From Anthopleura xanthogrammica (taxonomy: Eukaryota; Cnidaria; Anthozoa; Actiniaria; Actiniidae): DNA of 64,000 bases. The notes beneath the pieces were generated by a model. That model had not been told where the DNA came from. It searched no databases and saw nothing but the letters and a program-made list of their open reading frames with translations. Location: assembly GCA_964019055.1 (NCBI GenBank), contig OZ025219.1, positions 2,501 through 66,500 on the forward strand, given 5' to 3'. Below, one piece after another: positions 48,427 through 59,138 of the stretch (its first letter is position 1; every line of letters starts with the position of its first letter). Both the position numbers and the translations under genes were made by a program.

Positions 48427-50125
48427 AAAGCAATTAGAAATTTTCAAGGAATTAACCCAATATTATGAAATTAGAAAATGGTACGCGATTATTTTAACGT
48501 TAAACTTATCATGAGTTTGACCTAAGTTGTATAAAACTGATTGGCATATTTAGGCGCATTTTTGAATATATAAATGTTGTATTGAATCAGTGTAGTTTTC
48601 CATCTGCCAGCTATCACATTGTGACTCGACAGTTGGTACATAAATCTGTTCCAAGAGAACAGTTCGAGGAGGAACTGCGTCAGTTTAAGCTTAGTATTAT
48701 TTTTACTGTGATTTTGGCAAGAAAATGTTTTCTCAAATAATCATGCATGAAAACCGAGAGAAAATGTTCACTCGAAGAAGTACAAACACGATCGTTTTTG
48801 TAAATGTATTTCTCGGCAACAAACATCAAATACTTATAACATAGTATAACATATAGCACAGCACAGCATAGCATAGCATAGCATAGTTTAGTGTAGATAA
48901 TAAATGGACAATAAAACGAAAAACAGGAATGAATGATTTTAGTTCAAATTTATTGTCTTAGACTTATGATAACGGATCTTACTCGGTATACCGACTACAA
49001 AATATATAGAAAAACCAGGGTTGAATGGATGAAATGAAATGAAAAATAAAATAATAATGTATTAAAAACGGTAAATGACTATTTTGTGAATTTACTGATC
49101 AAAAAGGCTCTCAGTCCACCTCATAGTAGCCATAGTGAGGTACCACCACCTATCACCATATAAATCTAGTTAAATCCTTTACGTGGATGAAATAATGATT
49201 ATGTGCGGCGAAAAAACAATCTAGGACATTGATCCCTGAACAGTCAACAAAAACTAATGAAAAAATCTCTAATCAATCTGCCGGCCTCTTCAAATACTTT
49301 CATATATAATTTGTAATATTTTATTGAGAATTTTGTTTGGCTGCCTAGAATGAGCTTTTGAATTTGAATTGCTAAACTGATTCTTAAGTTGAGCTTATAC
49401 AAATAGCGGTTTAGGAAATATTGATTCTAGAGGCACTTGTGGGCGTTTTGTAGGAAAGCAAATCAAGTCGGGTCGACTTACCTGTCCTTGGTAAACCAAG
49501 AAAATCAGCAGTTTCTATCTTGAAATCATTCGTAATGTTGCTTGGTGCTTATCGATTCTACGATGGATAAGAACACAGAAAACATCTTTTAAGAAGGATC
49601 AGGGTATATATTGGGCTGTAAAAGACTGAGAAAACATTGGAGCGATCGATATTGAAAGAAAACAATTGGAAATAATTTTCATAATTACTTCCTTCAAGTT
49701 GTCAACAGTAAGCAAGTCGTGGCAAAACAACTAGAAAATACATTAAACTAAGCTCATTGCTAAATAAAAAGCGAATGGAAATCACCTTCAAGGTTTCTAA
49801 AATCGTATTTAGGAAAGCATTCTCGAGTAGAACTGACATTTCAAGCATATTAATTACGTTATAGAGACATAAGAAAGCTGCTGTCTGTACGTCGTGGATA
49901 TGAACAAGAATAATGAAGGAGATTGAGAAAATCTAGAAGAGGTGTTGTGAAAAAAAATCCATCCCAGAACGTATTTATTTGAATTATTCACTCGGCATCT
50001 GTGGAACCATTTAGGAAAGCCGGAACTGATAGCAAAGTCAATATAATAATTAATAAGCTTAGGGTGGATTTCCTTACATATTGTCTTATCAATATATTCT
50101 CAGAGACTACTCAAATCGATTTATC
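48427..50125. other. Intergenic, no gene recognised
   Basis: AT-rich spacer between the fusion gene and the first GPCR. TATATTCTCAG followed by AGACTAC at about 50092-50102 resembles a splice acceptor just before the GPCR start, so a 5' UTR exon may lie in this interval. Confidence 0.45.
48899..48904 (+). promoter_or_regulatory. Possible poly(A) signal for the fusion gene
   Basis: AATAAA, followed closely by CAATAAAA at 48910. It is the first clear cluster after the possible extended stop at 48426. A short GCATA simple repeat precedes it. Assignment is by position only. Confidence 0.4.
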
Positions 50126-51067
50126 ATGGGATTTCGAAAAAACATATGTGACAGTGTTTCTCTCCCAACATCATTACCATGGACAACCGCATGCTCCAGT
50201 ATTCTACTGTCAATGGTAACAGTGCCAGGAAATGCCCTAATCCTGATAGCCGTTATCAAGGACCCGTACAGAAATCTCAGAACAAATTTTAACTTTCTTG
50301 TTATCAACTTGGTCGTTTCGGATTTGCTTCTTGGCTTAATAACTGAACCTATGTTTGTTGTTTATCATATCTTGGAAGCACGACAAGCCTCAAAACCAAC
50401 TAAAATTGTTCACGTGACATATTTTTGTTCTCTGATGGTGTCTCTGCTGAGTTTAGCTTCGCTAGCCCATGAAAGATGTAAGGCAGTGACCTCTAGGCTA
50501 CGTTGCTCTTCAAACTCATCTAAAAGCCTAAAACTATCTATCGCGATTTGGGTTTGCTCCGTTTCCTTGCCATGGCTTTACTTCACTGTTGACTTTTTTC
50601 ACTTTGCATTCATTTACGTTAACACTGCAGTTCTGCTAAGTCTTATTATTGTGGTGATTTCCTTTTATCGTGTGAGGGAGGACCTTCAGGGAAAAGTCCT
50701 TGAATGGGAAAAAATGAATAACGATGCTGCAAAAATTCGTGCTATCAAAAGATCTCAAAAACTGACAAAATCTATTTTGCTACTTCTGATGTGTTTCATT
50801 GGTTGCCTAGCACCGTCTTTCGTCACGGCTTACGTCATAAATTTCTGCGAGGAATGCTCATGCTACGTCATCAACTGGTTGCGAGATGGTTATTTTCTGC
50901 TACCATTAGTGAATTCTGCAGTCAACCAATTTTTGTATCCATGGAGAATGCGAAACTTTCGTAAAGCTATTCGCAAGATCATGAAATGCAATGCTGTGGG
51001 AAGATTTTTTCATCAGTTTTATATTGCTAAAGGAAGTTTCAATCTAAATGAAGTTAATCAAGGTTGA
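50126..51067 (+). CDS. Class A (rhodopsin-like) GPCR, cluster member 1
   Basis: An intronless 313-residue seven-helix receptor. Start chosen at MGFRKNICD, which aligns with the N termini of members 3 and 4. Helix landmarks: PGN at 34-36 (TM1), NLVVSD with Asp66 and the GLITEP motif (TM2), ERC at 116-118 where DRY is expected (TM3), a long basic third intracellular loop (about 183-215), and NQFLY at 267-271 in place of NPxxY (TM7). The TM4-TM5 link is very short and lacks the usual disulfide cysteine; the TM6-TM7 loop has C241, C244 and C246 before NWLRD. Ligand unknown; architecture recalls melanocortin-type receptors of the MECA group. The changed E/DRY and NPxxY could alter G-protein coupling. 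AATAAA lies at 51126. Confidence 0.9.
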   Translation: MGFRKNICDSVSLPTSLPWTTACSSILLSMVTVPGNALILIAVIKDPYRNLRTNFNFLVINLVVSDLLLGLITEPMFVVYHILEARQASKPTKIVHVTYFCSLMVSLLSLASLAHERCKAVTSRLRCSSNSSKSLKLSIAIWVCSVSLPWLYFTVDFFHFAFIYVNTAVLLSLIIVVISFYRVREDLQGKVLEWEKMNNDAAKIRAIKRSQKLTKSILLLLMCFIGCLAPSFVTAYVINFCEECSCYVINWLRDGYFLLPLVNSAVNQFLYPWRMRNFRKAIRKIMKCNAVGRFFHQFYIAKGSFNLNEVNQG

Positions 51068-51125
51068 CTCAAAGCAAGAAATAAAATAACCTTGATTAGT
51101 AGATAAATGACCTTTATTTTGACAC

Positions 51126-51131
51126 AATAAA
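51126..51131 (+). promoter_or_regulatory. Poly(A) signal for GPCR member 1
   Basis: AATAAA, 59 bases after the stop codon of the receptor gene. Confidence 0.55.
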
Positions 51132-51774
51132 AATTACGAAATTATTCCTTTCATAGTAAGTAAGTTTAAGCTAAGCTCTAATCTAGATTATCATATTTTA
51201 TCAGTGGTTTACTGATGATACAATATTTAACCTGTTTTGAGCTTGCCAAGATAATTTGGCGCCAATCTTATTACACTGAAAAAGGGCAATAATTTTTAAA
51301 GCAATTTGCTGAATTTTAAGTATTTTAAAAATATGAAAGTAAGTCGAAAATGTATGTATAATTAAGTTAAATAAACAAGTATCCTTGTTAAGTTTAATGT
51401 GTTTAGTATTAGAGTTATAACCACTTATGTGTTCTGAGCTCGATAAAAAAAAGACATGCATGTTACATCTATTCCATCATAACTCTGACAATGTCTTTCT
51501 GATGCAACTGCTCATTATGTTTTCTAATAGCAAACTTTCCATATTTGCCGGGCTGAGCGTGGGATTTTTTAAGGGCTTCTGATATGCTGCAATCAAAAGC
51601 CACTCAAGCTCAAACTTTGAGCTTTTTCAGTGTCGTAGCAATATAACGGCTTCCTCTCCATGAAGTGGCAACCCTTATCCAGATGAACCATTCACTCTTT
51701 TTGAACCCTTGAAATCTTCTAACTCTTATTCATGATGTCCGGTGTTTTCATCAAAATTTTGTTCATTTGTTCTT
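51132..51774. other. Spacer between convergent GPCR genes
   Basis: AT-rich 3' flank shared by two convergent receptor genes. No other feature is supported. Confidence 0.45.
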
Positions 51775-52647
51775 TTAATGACGCTTCACCATGGCAACGA
51801 AAGCTCGACGAAAGCCTGGGAGGCGCCAGGCGTATATCAAAGGGTTGACAAAGGAATTGAGAAGAACGAGAAGAAACTGCAAATCTCTTAGCCAATGAAT
51901 GACTAGACAGCTACATGAGGTGCAGAAGTTCATGAAGTAAATGATAACACAGGAAGGAAAATAAGAAGCTGCAAACGCCATTAACAGAAACACTAAACTC
52001 TTAGTTATTCGTTTTTCTCTTAAAACTATTTTTTCATGGAAAGCACTTGTTCCCTGGTGGTCAACGCTGGTGATGCGAGACTTGGAGGTCTGCCATATTT
52101 TGACTTGTACGATTAAGAGTGTTGCAAAAGTGAAGACTATTGCCGTGTTTGCAAATACGAATGTGTACACAATGTAGCCAACTTCAAAATAGACAAAAGG
52201 AAGAGTCAGCGAGACGAATAGTACAATGAAAGATCCAATTCTAGTTCTCTTTGAGCCTTGCTTTGCCCTGTAGGCTAGTGGTGATGTTATGGCAATGTAT
52301 CTGTCCACCGTTAGTGCACCAATACTGAGCACAGAGCCAGTACAGGATATGAAGTAAGACATGTGGATCAACCAAGCATTTTCTATCGGGAGCCTTAAAC
52401 TCTCTCTGATATGAAAGTACACTGAGATGGGCTCGGTAACCATGCCAACGATCAAGTCGGCAAAGGCGAGGTGAGCTATGAACAATGTAAAAGGTGATCT
52501 TAAATCCTTATAGGGGTCTTTAAATACTGCAAGACATACCAGGAAATTTCCTGGAACTGTGAGCAAGCAAAAGATTCCTGATACTAGTGCGGTTGTTATC
52601 GAAATGTAGTCAGGCGGGTGTATATTATCACACTCGTGACAATACAT
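51775..52647 (-). CDS. Class A GPCR, cluster member 2
   Basis: Intronless 290-residue receptor, convergent with member 1. It is the most canonical of the four: PGN at 32-34, Asp64 with the TEP motif in TM2, DRY at 115-117, basic EKRITKS entry to TM6 and NPLIY at 268-272 followed by AWRLPGFRRAF (helix 8). As in its neighbours, the TM4-TM5 link is very short with no cysteine, and the TM6-TM7 loop carries C242, C245 and C247 followed by IHWLRD. The N terminus is short with two cysteines (MYCHEC) and no signal peptide. It is expected at the plasma membrane, coupling to an unknown G protein; ligand not predictable. Confidence 0.92.
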   Translation of the reverse strand: MYCHECDNIHPPDYISITTALVSGIFCLLTVPGNFLVCLAVFKDPYKDLRSPFTLFIAHLAFADLIVGMVTEPISVYFHIRESLRLPIENAWLIHMSYFISCTGSVLSIGALTVDRYIAITSPLAYRAKQGSKRTRIGSFIVLFVSLTLPFVYFEVGYIVYTFVFANTAIVFTFATLLIVQVKIWQTSKSRITSVDHQGTSAFHEKIVLREKRITKSLVFLLMAFAASYFPSCVIIYFMNFCTSCSCLVIHWLRDLQFLLVLLNSFVNPLIYAWRLPGFRRAFVAMVKRH

Positions 52648-54813
52648 TATGAAGTATACTGACTAGATTCCTGTCCGCTCACACTTAAAAATGCTGATGA
52701 TACAGAGATATTTTTAACTTTCCAGGTTCCTTGCGCTTCCTTTTAGCGAGAAAGTAGACCTTATCGCTATTCGTTTTCTGTTAAGTCCTTTTCGTGAGCC
52801 TTCCTGTCCAACTGCTTTCAACTGTTTTTCTTTCTCTCTGCTAAGTTTGGTCTAGTACGGTAGTAAATGCAAGCAAGAGAGTGATATATACTCGCCAACC
52901 AAATATCCTGGAACAAGATCAGTAAAAAAAACGGCAAATGTCTTGGAGAACAGCCCTTTTTGGGGTCAGCAGTATTTTGCTTATATCTATACCAATGTAT
53001 TTTAACGAGTCAACGCCCGGGTGAAGATTGTGTTTCCATTATACTCAAAACGACCACGAACGACAGTTTTCAATAAATGATACAAGTAAATATTTCTAGG
53101 TTAGGAATGAGCCAGATACTTCCACCAAAAAGATAAATTTCTTCAATATTCTAAGAAATGCTTGGACTGACGAAAGTCATCGAACAGAGGTGAATAAAGC
53201 AAAAATGGTTGGAATCGTCCTTATCAAGTCAAGTTCTTAAAAAAATGTGGTTCTATGATTGGCTAATAAGTTAAGACCTGTTTACATCATTATACTTAAG
53301 ATTATTTATAGGCAATTATGTGATGTAGTTATTTCTAATTAATATCAACAGCACGCTTGAAAATGCTTGTTCATATCAGGCGATGTTTGGCGCGTTGGGG
53401 GGTATCTTCCAAAACAATACTTTATTTCTAGAAAGATTACTTTCTATATATCCAAGTTAAGGAAAAAGTGAAAGTTCTTTTTTTGGATGATTTAAGAAAA
53501 AGCTGGTTAATAGGATTTTCTATCTAATGTTTATCATTAAATTAGGATCAATTTTCGTCATTTGTAGATTTTGAAAAAAAAAACCATCGCCAGAAATACT
53601 CAGCTGGATAAAAGACTGGCTAATGTTTTCGTCTCCCCGGGCACGAGTGCTTCAGTTTCAGCAGCCTAAAAGACTTGATTTTCCTTTCGAATTATGATAA
53701 AAAATTCTCAATTAATGATGAAATGAGCTGAGAGCTGAAAGATCAGCTCTTTCAACAGTCTTGAGCTAAAAGACAAATTAACAAGGGTATTAAGTAATAC
53801 ATGAAAAGATAAAAATGAACAGTACATCGAACTGAAGAACAACCTGTCGGTATATTTGTTATTTAATTACTTTAAGATTAACAATGACAAAGCGTTTTTA
53901 CTTGCGCCATATTCCATACAAGCACTTTGGGTAAGAGTGCCATTCAGTCAGATAAGATTGAAGACATTATGCAGATTAAAAAAACTTAGAACGTTAGTCA
54001 GCAAAAAAGGTGTCCAATCAAATACGTACACACAACAAGTGTGATTACTCTCCTTATTAGCAGCTTCCAATGACGCAAATGATTGTGTAGTTTATGAAAA
54101 TTGATTAGTTAAGACTTTGAGAAGAGATGATATATTAATCGTTTTTTAATATTATACATAAGAAAGCTTAAACGAGAAGGTTAAACATTCTCTCCAGTAG
54201 CAGCCATCAACAGCGAATGGTCGAAATAGCCGAAATATACAAAAGTAAAACAATGTTTAACCCAGGTTCTCGTTTAAGATTTCTTATTCAAAATTTATGC
54301 CCAAAAGAACACTTTTGAATATTATACGATATCAAAAGAAAAAAGATATCCTTTATCGCATTGAACGGGCACTAAAGAAATAAACAATAACAATAAATAT
54401 GGTCTATTTTTTCTTTCCGTTATATAGTTTAAATATTAAGAAGCATAAGTGAATCATAGCTTTATGTATATGATATAAATGTAGAATATTATTATTATAT
54501 TATAAAGCTATTTCAAAAAATGTTGACAGAACTTTTGTGCTTTTATGTTTTCTGGCTAAAATACGAAAAATTACATTCCTAACTCAAAGGTCATGCTTCA
54601 TGTTCCAATCAAAAAGCCGGCTACGTTGTTTGGCTGTGAATATGTTACATTTTGCAGCGTGTTATTCGGTTACGACCGAGATTTATGACCACTATAGACA
54701 CGAGTCTCTTACTTGCAGATTATCTTGGCGTTCATATTTTATTTTGACGAAAGAGATCACTCAACTCAAATCAAGGAAAAACGTTTGAACGAGTCGGTTT
54801 TAAGAGAAAGAAG
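52648..54813. other. Intergenic, no gene recognised
   Basis: AT-rich sequence between GPCR members 2 and 3. Short open frames (for example 53856-54044, 54537-54788) lack domains and are probably chance. Confidence 0.45.
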
Positions 54814-55806
54814 TTATTTTTGGTCATTACTTTGTTGGTTATTCGATGATTTCCTTTGTTTTACTTTAGATTCAGACGGTGTACCTACGCTTGTTACATC
54901 GATTCGACTCGCAAGGGGCAATGAAATCGGACACCACTTCAGTACGCTTCTTATTGCGCGAATAAACAAGGGCATGCGTAGAGCGTACAGAAACTGATTC
55001 GCGGAGCAGTTGAACAGTGCTGATAAAAACTGGAAATCTCTCAACCAATGAATGGTTTCACAGTCACACGTGACACAAAAGTTGATGACGTAAGCCATGA
55101 TGCATGATGGGACATTAAAGAAAATAAAGACGACCAGGATATAAAGAAAAGCTCTGGTTGCCTTCTTTTCGTATTTTAAAATCTTTACTTGTGAGCGACT
55201 GCTGATTGAGCCAGCGCGGTTGTCGACATGTGAATGAAGATTTTGGTAGATTTTCACATATGAAAACGTGATGATTCCAAGCGTTGTCATGGTAGCAACA
55301 TTAGAAAATATCAAGACGAACTTGTAAAAGGTGGTCGCGAAATATATCATAGAAATACTGAAGGACAGCAACCAAATGGCTATCGACACGTAAACAGCCT
55401 TTTGGATGGGAATCTTGCGCCTGTATCTTGATGTTACTATCAGATAACGGTCGATCGCCAGAGCAGCAATACTCAGTAAAGATGCTAGGCATGAAATGAA
55501 ATAGGTCACGTGAACAATCCACAGGAATCGCGTGACTGGGTCACCATCAGCCTCGCTTGCATGATACCAAACAAAGATCGGTTCTGTCACAAGTCCTGAA
55601 ATAAGGTCTGACAAAGCCAGATTCAGAACGAAAAAGTTGAACGACGATCTAAGGTCTTTGTTGGGATCCTTGAGTACTGAAATACAGATCAGTAAGTTGC
55701 CTGGAAACGTTATCACGGAGAGGAAAGACGCGATGACTGCAGTAGAAAGGGACAAGTTTCTTGGCGCCCATACTGTGTCACACATAACATCTCTTCCGAA
55801 TGGCAT
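54814..55806 (-). CDS. Class A GPCR, cluster member 3
   Basis: Intronless 330-residue receptor. It has PGN at 35-37, Asp67 and GLVTEP in TM2, DRY at 119-121, NQFLY at 270-274 in TM7 and a polar C-terminal tail (KVKQRKSSNNQQSNDQK). The TM4-TM5 link is short and lacks a cysteine; C244, C247 and C249 precede IHWLRD between TM6 and TM7. N-terminal MPFGRD...VWAP matches MGFGDD...VWAP of member 4, so the start is well supported. CTTCTATGCTAG just upstream on the minus strand could be a splice acceptor for a 5' UTR exon. Ligand unknown. Confidence 0.92.
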   Translation of the reverse strand: MPFGRDVMCDTVWAPRNLSLSTAVIASFLSVITFPGNLLICISVLKDPNKDLRSSFNFFVLNLALSDLISGLVTEPIFVWYHASEADGDPVTRFLWIVHVTYFISCLASLLSIAALAIDRYLIVTSRYRRKIPIQKAVYVSIAIWLLSFSISMIYFATTFYKFVLIFSNVATMTTLGIITFSYVKIYQNLHSHVDNRAGSISSRSQVKILKYEKKATRAFLYILVVFIFFNVPSCIMAYVINFCVTCDCETIHWLRDFQFLSALFNCSANQFLYALRMPLFIRAIRSVLKWCPISLPLASRIDVTSVGTPSESKVKQRKSSNNQQSNDQK

Positions 55807-58740
55807 CGTGCCAGGATGAATGATCTAGCATAGAAGTGAAAAATACGTTTAAGTTTTTCCTAATAGAAATTAAAAGACTATGAAATTATTTTACTTTCCA
55901 CATATATAGAAAAGATCACATATTCACGAATTTGATTTATTTTCTTCCCGTCTCCTAGCCAGCGTTGCTTGGCGGTCAGCGTTTGTCCTATCCCCTCTCA
56001 CTAGCAACGACCGCCGCAGACAGCTGGCCGCAGACCACCATGCAATGCAGACTACGCGACCTCCCTTCCCTCCCCTCCCCTCCCCTTAATTATTAGCCAT
56101 CGTCTTTTAATCCTATACAAACATTATCTTCTATAACAAATACATGTCGGATGAAGCTGTACAAAAATGAAAGCTACTTTGAAGCACAATGAATAAACAT
56201 CTTTTGGAAATGATGCGAATCTTGAAATTGGAAGCCCCGGCGGTTATTATTCAATTCTTACTGTTACGTTTCCGTCCCGCTTCTTGCTTGAACACCGGCT
56301 TATATGTACTAATGATTACAATCGATAAATGTTTTTACTTTAGTTGATGCATCAAATTCAAGTAAAAAGAGACTTGGAAATGTAATGAAATGATGATGAA
56401 ATCATTTTTGATGGAATTGTGTTATTTTGGCGGTCTGTCTTGAAAAGCTTGTCGAAATCTGAATTTAAAACTATTAACGACGAAAGAAAATGGAGACATC
56501 TGGCATGGAAGGCTGTGCAATTTAATAGGATAAGGAATAGCCACGAGGAGAGACATTTCTTGTCATTTGGAAGAGAAAAATTTGATCTACCAAGATAGGA
56601 TTAATAGTGATGAAACAGTGCATAAGAGGTCGGGACACCCATCCTGCAGTTTCTCATATTATTTGCATATCTTGGGTATCCTGTTACAATACTTCAGTAT
56701 ATGAACCCAAGTATATGAAAAATGCTACATCTGTGCTTCAAATAATGCTTAAGTGAAGAAAAAAACTTATAAACAAACCTGATATTGACACATCTAATAT
56801 CTTTGAAGATAGTGTATCTCAAATTAAAAATTAAAATCAATGTTCCCGAGAAATTGCAGTATAAGCATGGAAAACATTTTCTTATTCCAGTTCTTCAACT
56901 ATGTTACGTTGTTATCTTTAAAGAAGTTATACTGAGCCAGGACTATGATTAATCTTAAGAGTGATCATAATATAATAAATGGAACAGACCTATAAACAGA
57001 CCTATCTATAAATATCAGTTATAGAAAGGACATTTGATCACAAGACAAGAAATAATCGTAGGCCAGACTTATTGTGCACGATATGATTAAAAAACTATTT
57101 AGTAATCAGGTACGTACGCCTACAGATGTAAATACCGTCGATCAAGATGAACTACAATTGAATATAGAATTTTGTACTAATTTTTGTTACCAGGAGGAAG
57201 AATATTGATCTAGCTTTTCTTCAGTGTTAATTTTCTTTACTGGGGACCTTGTTCTAGTATATCTAAAAGTGCAAGCCAAAACAATCGTTTAAAAAACCCG
57301 ATAATTGATTGTCACTATTTTGTATGTCTATACGTAAAGACCAGTCAAATTACTTGTATGCCACCTGTTCAGGGGTTGGAGGGAGGGGAGGGAGAACTGC
57401 CCCGACAAATGTTGAATAATTTTCAACCTTTTTTCTCGCTTTCTACTTCAAGATGCGAAAAGCCTAATCGAAACAAATGAAATTCTTCAAAAGTTTGGAA
57501 AATAAGATCGCTTCGTTTCAGCAGATAGGCTTGGGAGTTAAAATAGGAATATGACAAATGTGGGAAAAATAAAATATGGGGGAAAAAGAAGAAAAACAAA
57601 ACAAAGGTGCCATACACTATAACAAAATCAGGTTGATAATATCAAGTTCGTTGGTGAAAATGCAGCTTGCAAACAGAGATACTTCAATGTCATAATGTCA
57701 TGAAATATTCTATACTTTTCTAGATAACAACCGGAACAACATATTGAATTTCTACCGGACAAGCTATTATGGAAATTCGGCTGTTTTTCTACTTTTGAAA
57801 TAGCAAAAAAATAAAAAAGCTTTATCTATATATATAATAAAAGAATATATATTGTTTTCTATTTACTGAGCTTGAAAGTTATTGTAAATACCAAGAGAAT
57901 AGTAGTATTTAAAAAAACGAAATTGAAATTTGTCAAAGATGGAATGATTATTGGAGCTTACCTTGAATATATTCGAGGCTATCTTTGTTTGTAGGGAATG
58001 ATCTTTTGAATGGACCAAGGTACCAGATTTGAAGTTTCGTTTCTTTCTTGGATAGTTATCTCTTTTGGAAATAAGCGTTGTTGGATTTAGGCTTACGGCG
58101 AACTCAATGCAATGCAGGGGAACAAACAGAGCAAGGACGGAAATAAAGGCTTAAGTCAATACAGACTGATTCCGTGTCTATCACAATCGATATCATCCTA
58201 TCTAGAGAGATAATTAGCAATTCACCTAGAAAAACATTCTATTTTCGAGTCGCAGATATCACGCATATAAATTAGGTGCGACACGGAAAAAACATTTGAG
58301 TTTCATAATTTGGTTTAATTGTGTAATATATATTTATAAAACTCATGAATAATTAATCAGGAAAACACAATAGAAATCATTGTCCGTGGAGGAGGTTGTA
58401 TATCTGACACAAAATCGCCCTGATATGCATAAACTTTAACTGATACAACACGGCCACTCATCATATTGTATATATTACGTATATATCACAAGGCTGGTTA
58501 ACGATGAATACATTATCAATATAGCTCAATGTTTCTTCAAATCTATAGATCATGCAGTCATGAGTGGCTGACATAGAAGTCCCTTATTGTAGATCCCGTT
58601 AGTGATCTAGATCTTTCATGGTATACACCCAACCCCACATCCTTGAGGATCGGGTTTCAGGCCTTAACAGCGCATGCGTCATTTTGTTATTATTTATTTT
58701 TATTTTTTTAACCATTATTATTTATTAGCAGCTTCATATA
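55807..58740. other. Intergenic, no gene recognised
   Basis: About 2.9 kb without a supported gene. It holds a short pyrimidine run (CCCTCCCCTCCCCTCCCC) near 56075, GC-richer sequence at 55970-56060, and otherwise AT-rich unique-looking sequence. Confidence 0.45.
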
Positions 58741-58744
58741 CACT

Positions 58745-59138
58745 ATTGATTATTATTAAAAGGTAAAGGCCTTATTTAACGTCAGTGTTCCTTCAGCTAG
58801 TAGCTCAGTGCTGGGCTCGAAATAGCGGCCTGCCAATGGCCAAAAGTCAGGCAAAACTTAAGGTTTGGCAGGCAAAAATAACGGTGAACTGCCAAATCGA
58901 AAATAAGAATAATAAAAAGGCAGGCAAAATTTACTAGACTGGCAGGCTATAATTGTTTCCTATTTCGAGCCCTGCAGTGGTCTTCCAGGGAGCTGACGGT
59001 GCGCACTTTACCCCTTTCTCCATCAGTGCTCTGTTTTAAGAGTATTCAAAGCTGAAGCTACACGGATCAGAGAGAAATCGAACCATGGACCTCTAGCTCC
59101 GAAGGCCGCGCACTAACCAACTGAGCTACGCCTGCTCC
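58745..59138 (-). mobile_element. tRNA-derived SINE
   Basis: The minus strand begins GGAGCAGGCGTAGCTCAGTT (A box TAGCTCAGTTGG) and has the B-box-like GGTTCGATTTC about 50 bases on. The acceptor and T stems do not pair, so it is a SINE head rather than a tRNA. The body continues (GCGCACCGTCAGCTCCCTGG) to an AT-rich TTTTAATAATAATC tail near 58750. It is interrupted by a MITE, and its head supplies the last codons and stop of GPCR member 4. Target duplications are not clear. Confidence 0.75.
58811..58974. mobile_element. 164-bp MITE nested in the SINE
   Basis: Terminal inverted repeats CTGGGCTCGAAATAG and CTATTTCGAGCCCTG (one mismatch) are flanked by a perfect 5-base target duplication CAGTG (58806-58810 and 58975-58979). 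Internally it has repeated GGCAGGC motifs and no coding frame. Confidence 0.9.

Noticed and set aside
59067..59138. A functional tRNA gene on the minus strand
   Set aside because: A and B boxes are present but acceptor and T stems do not pair; it is a SINE head.
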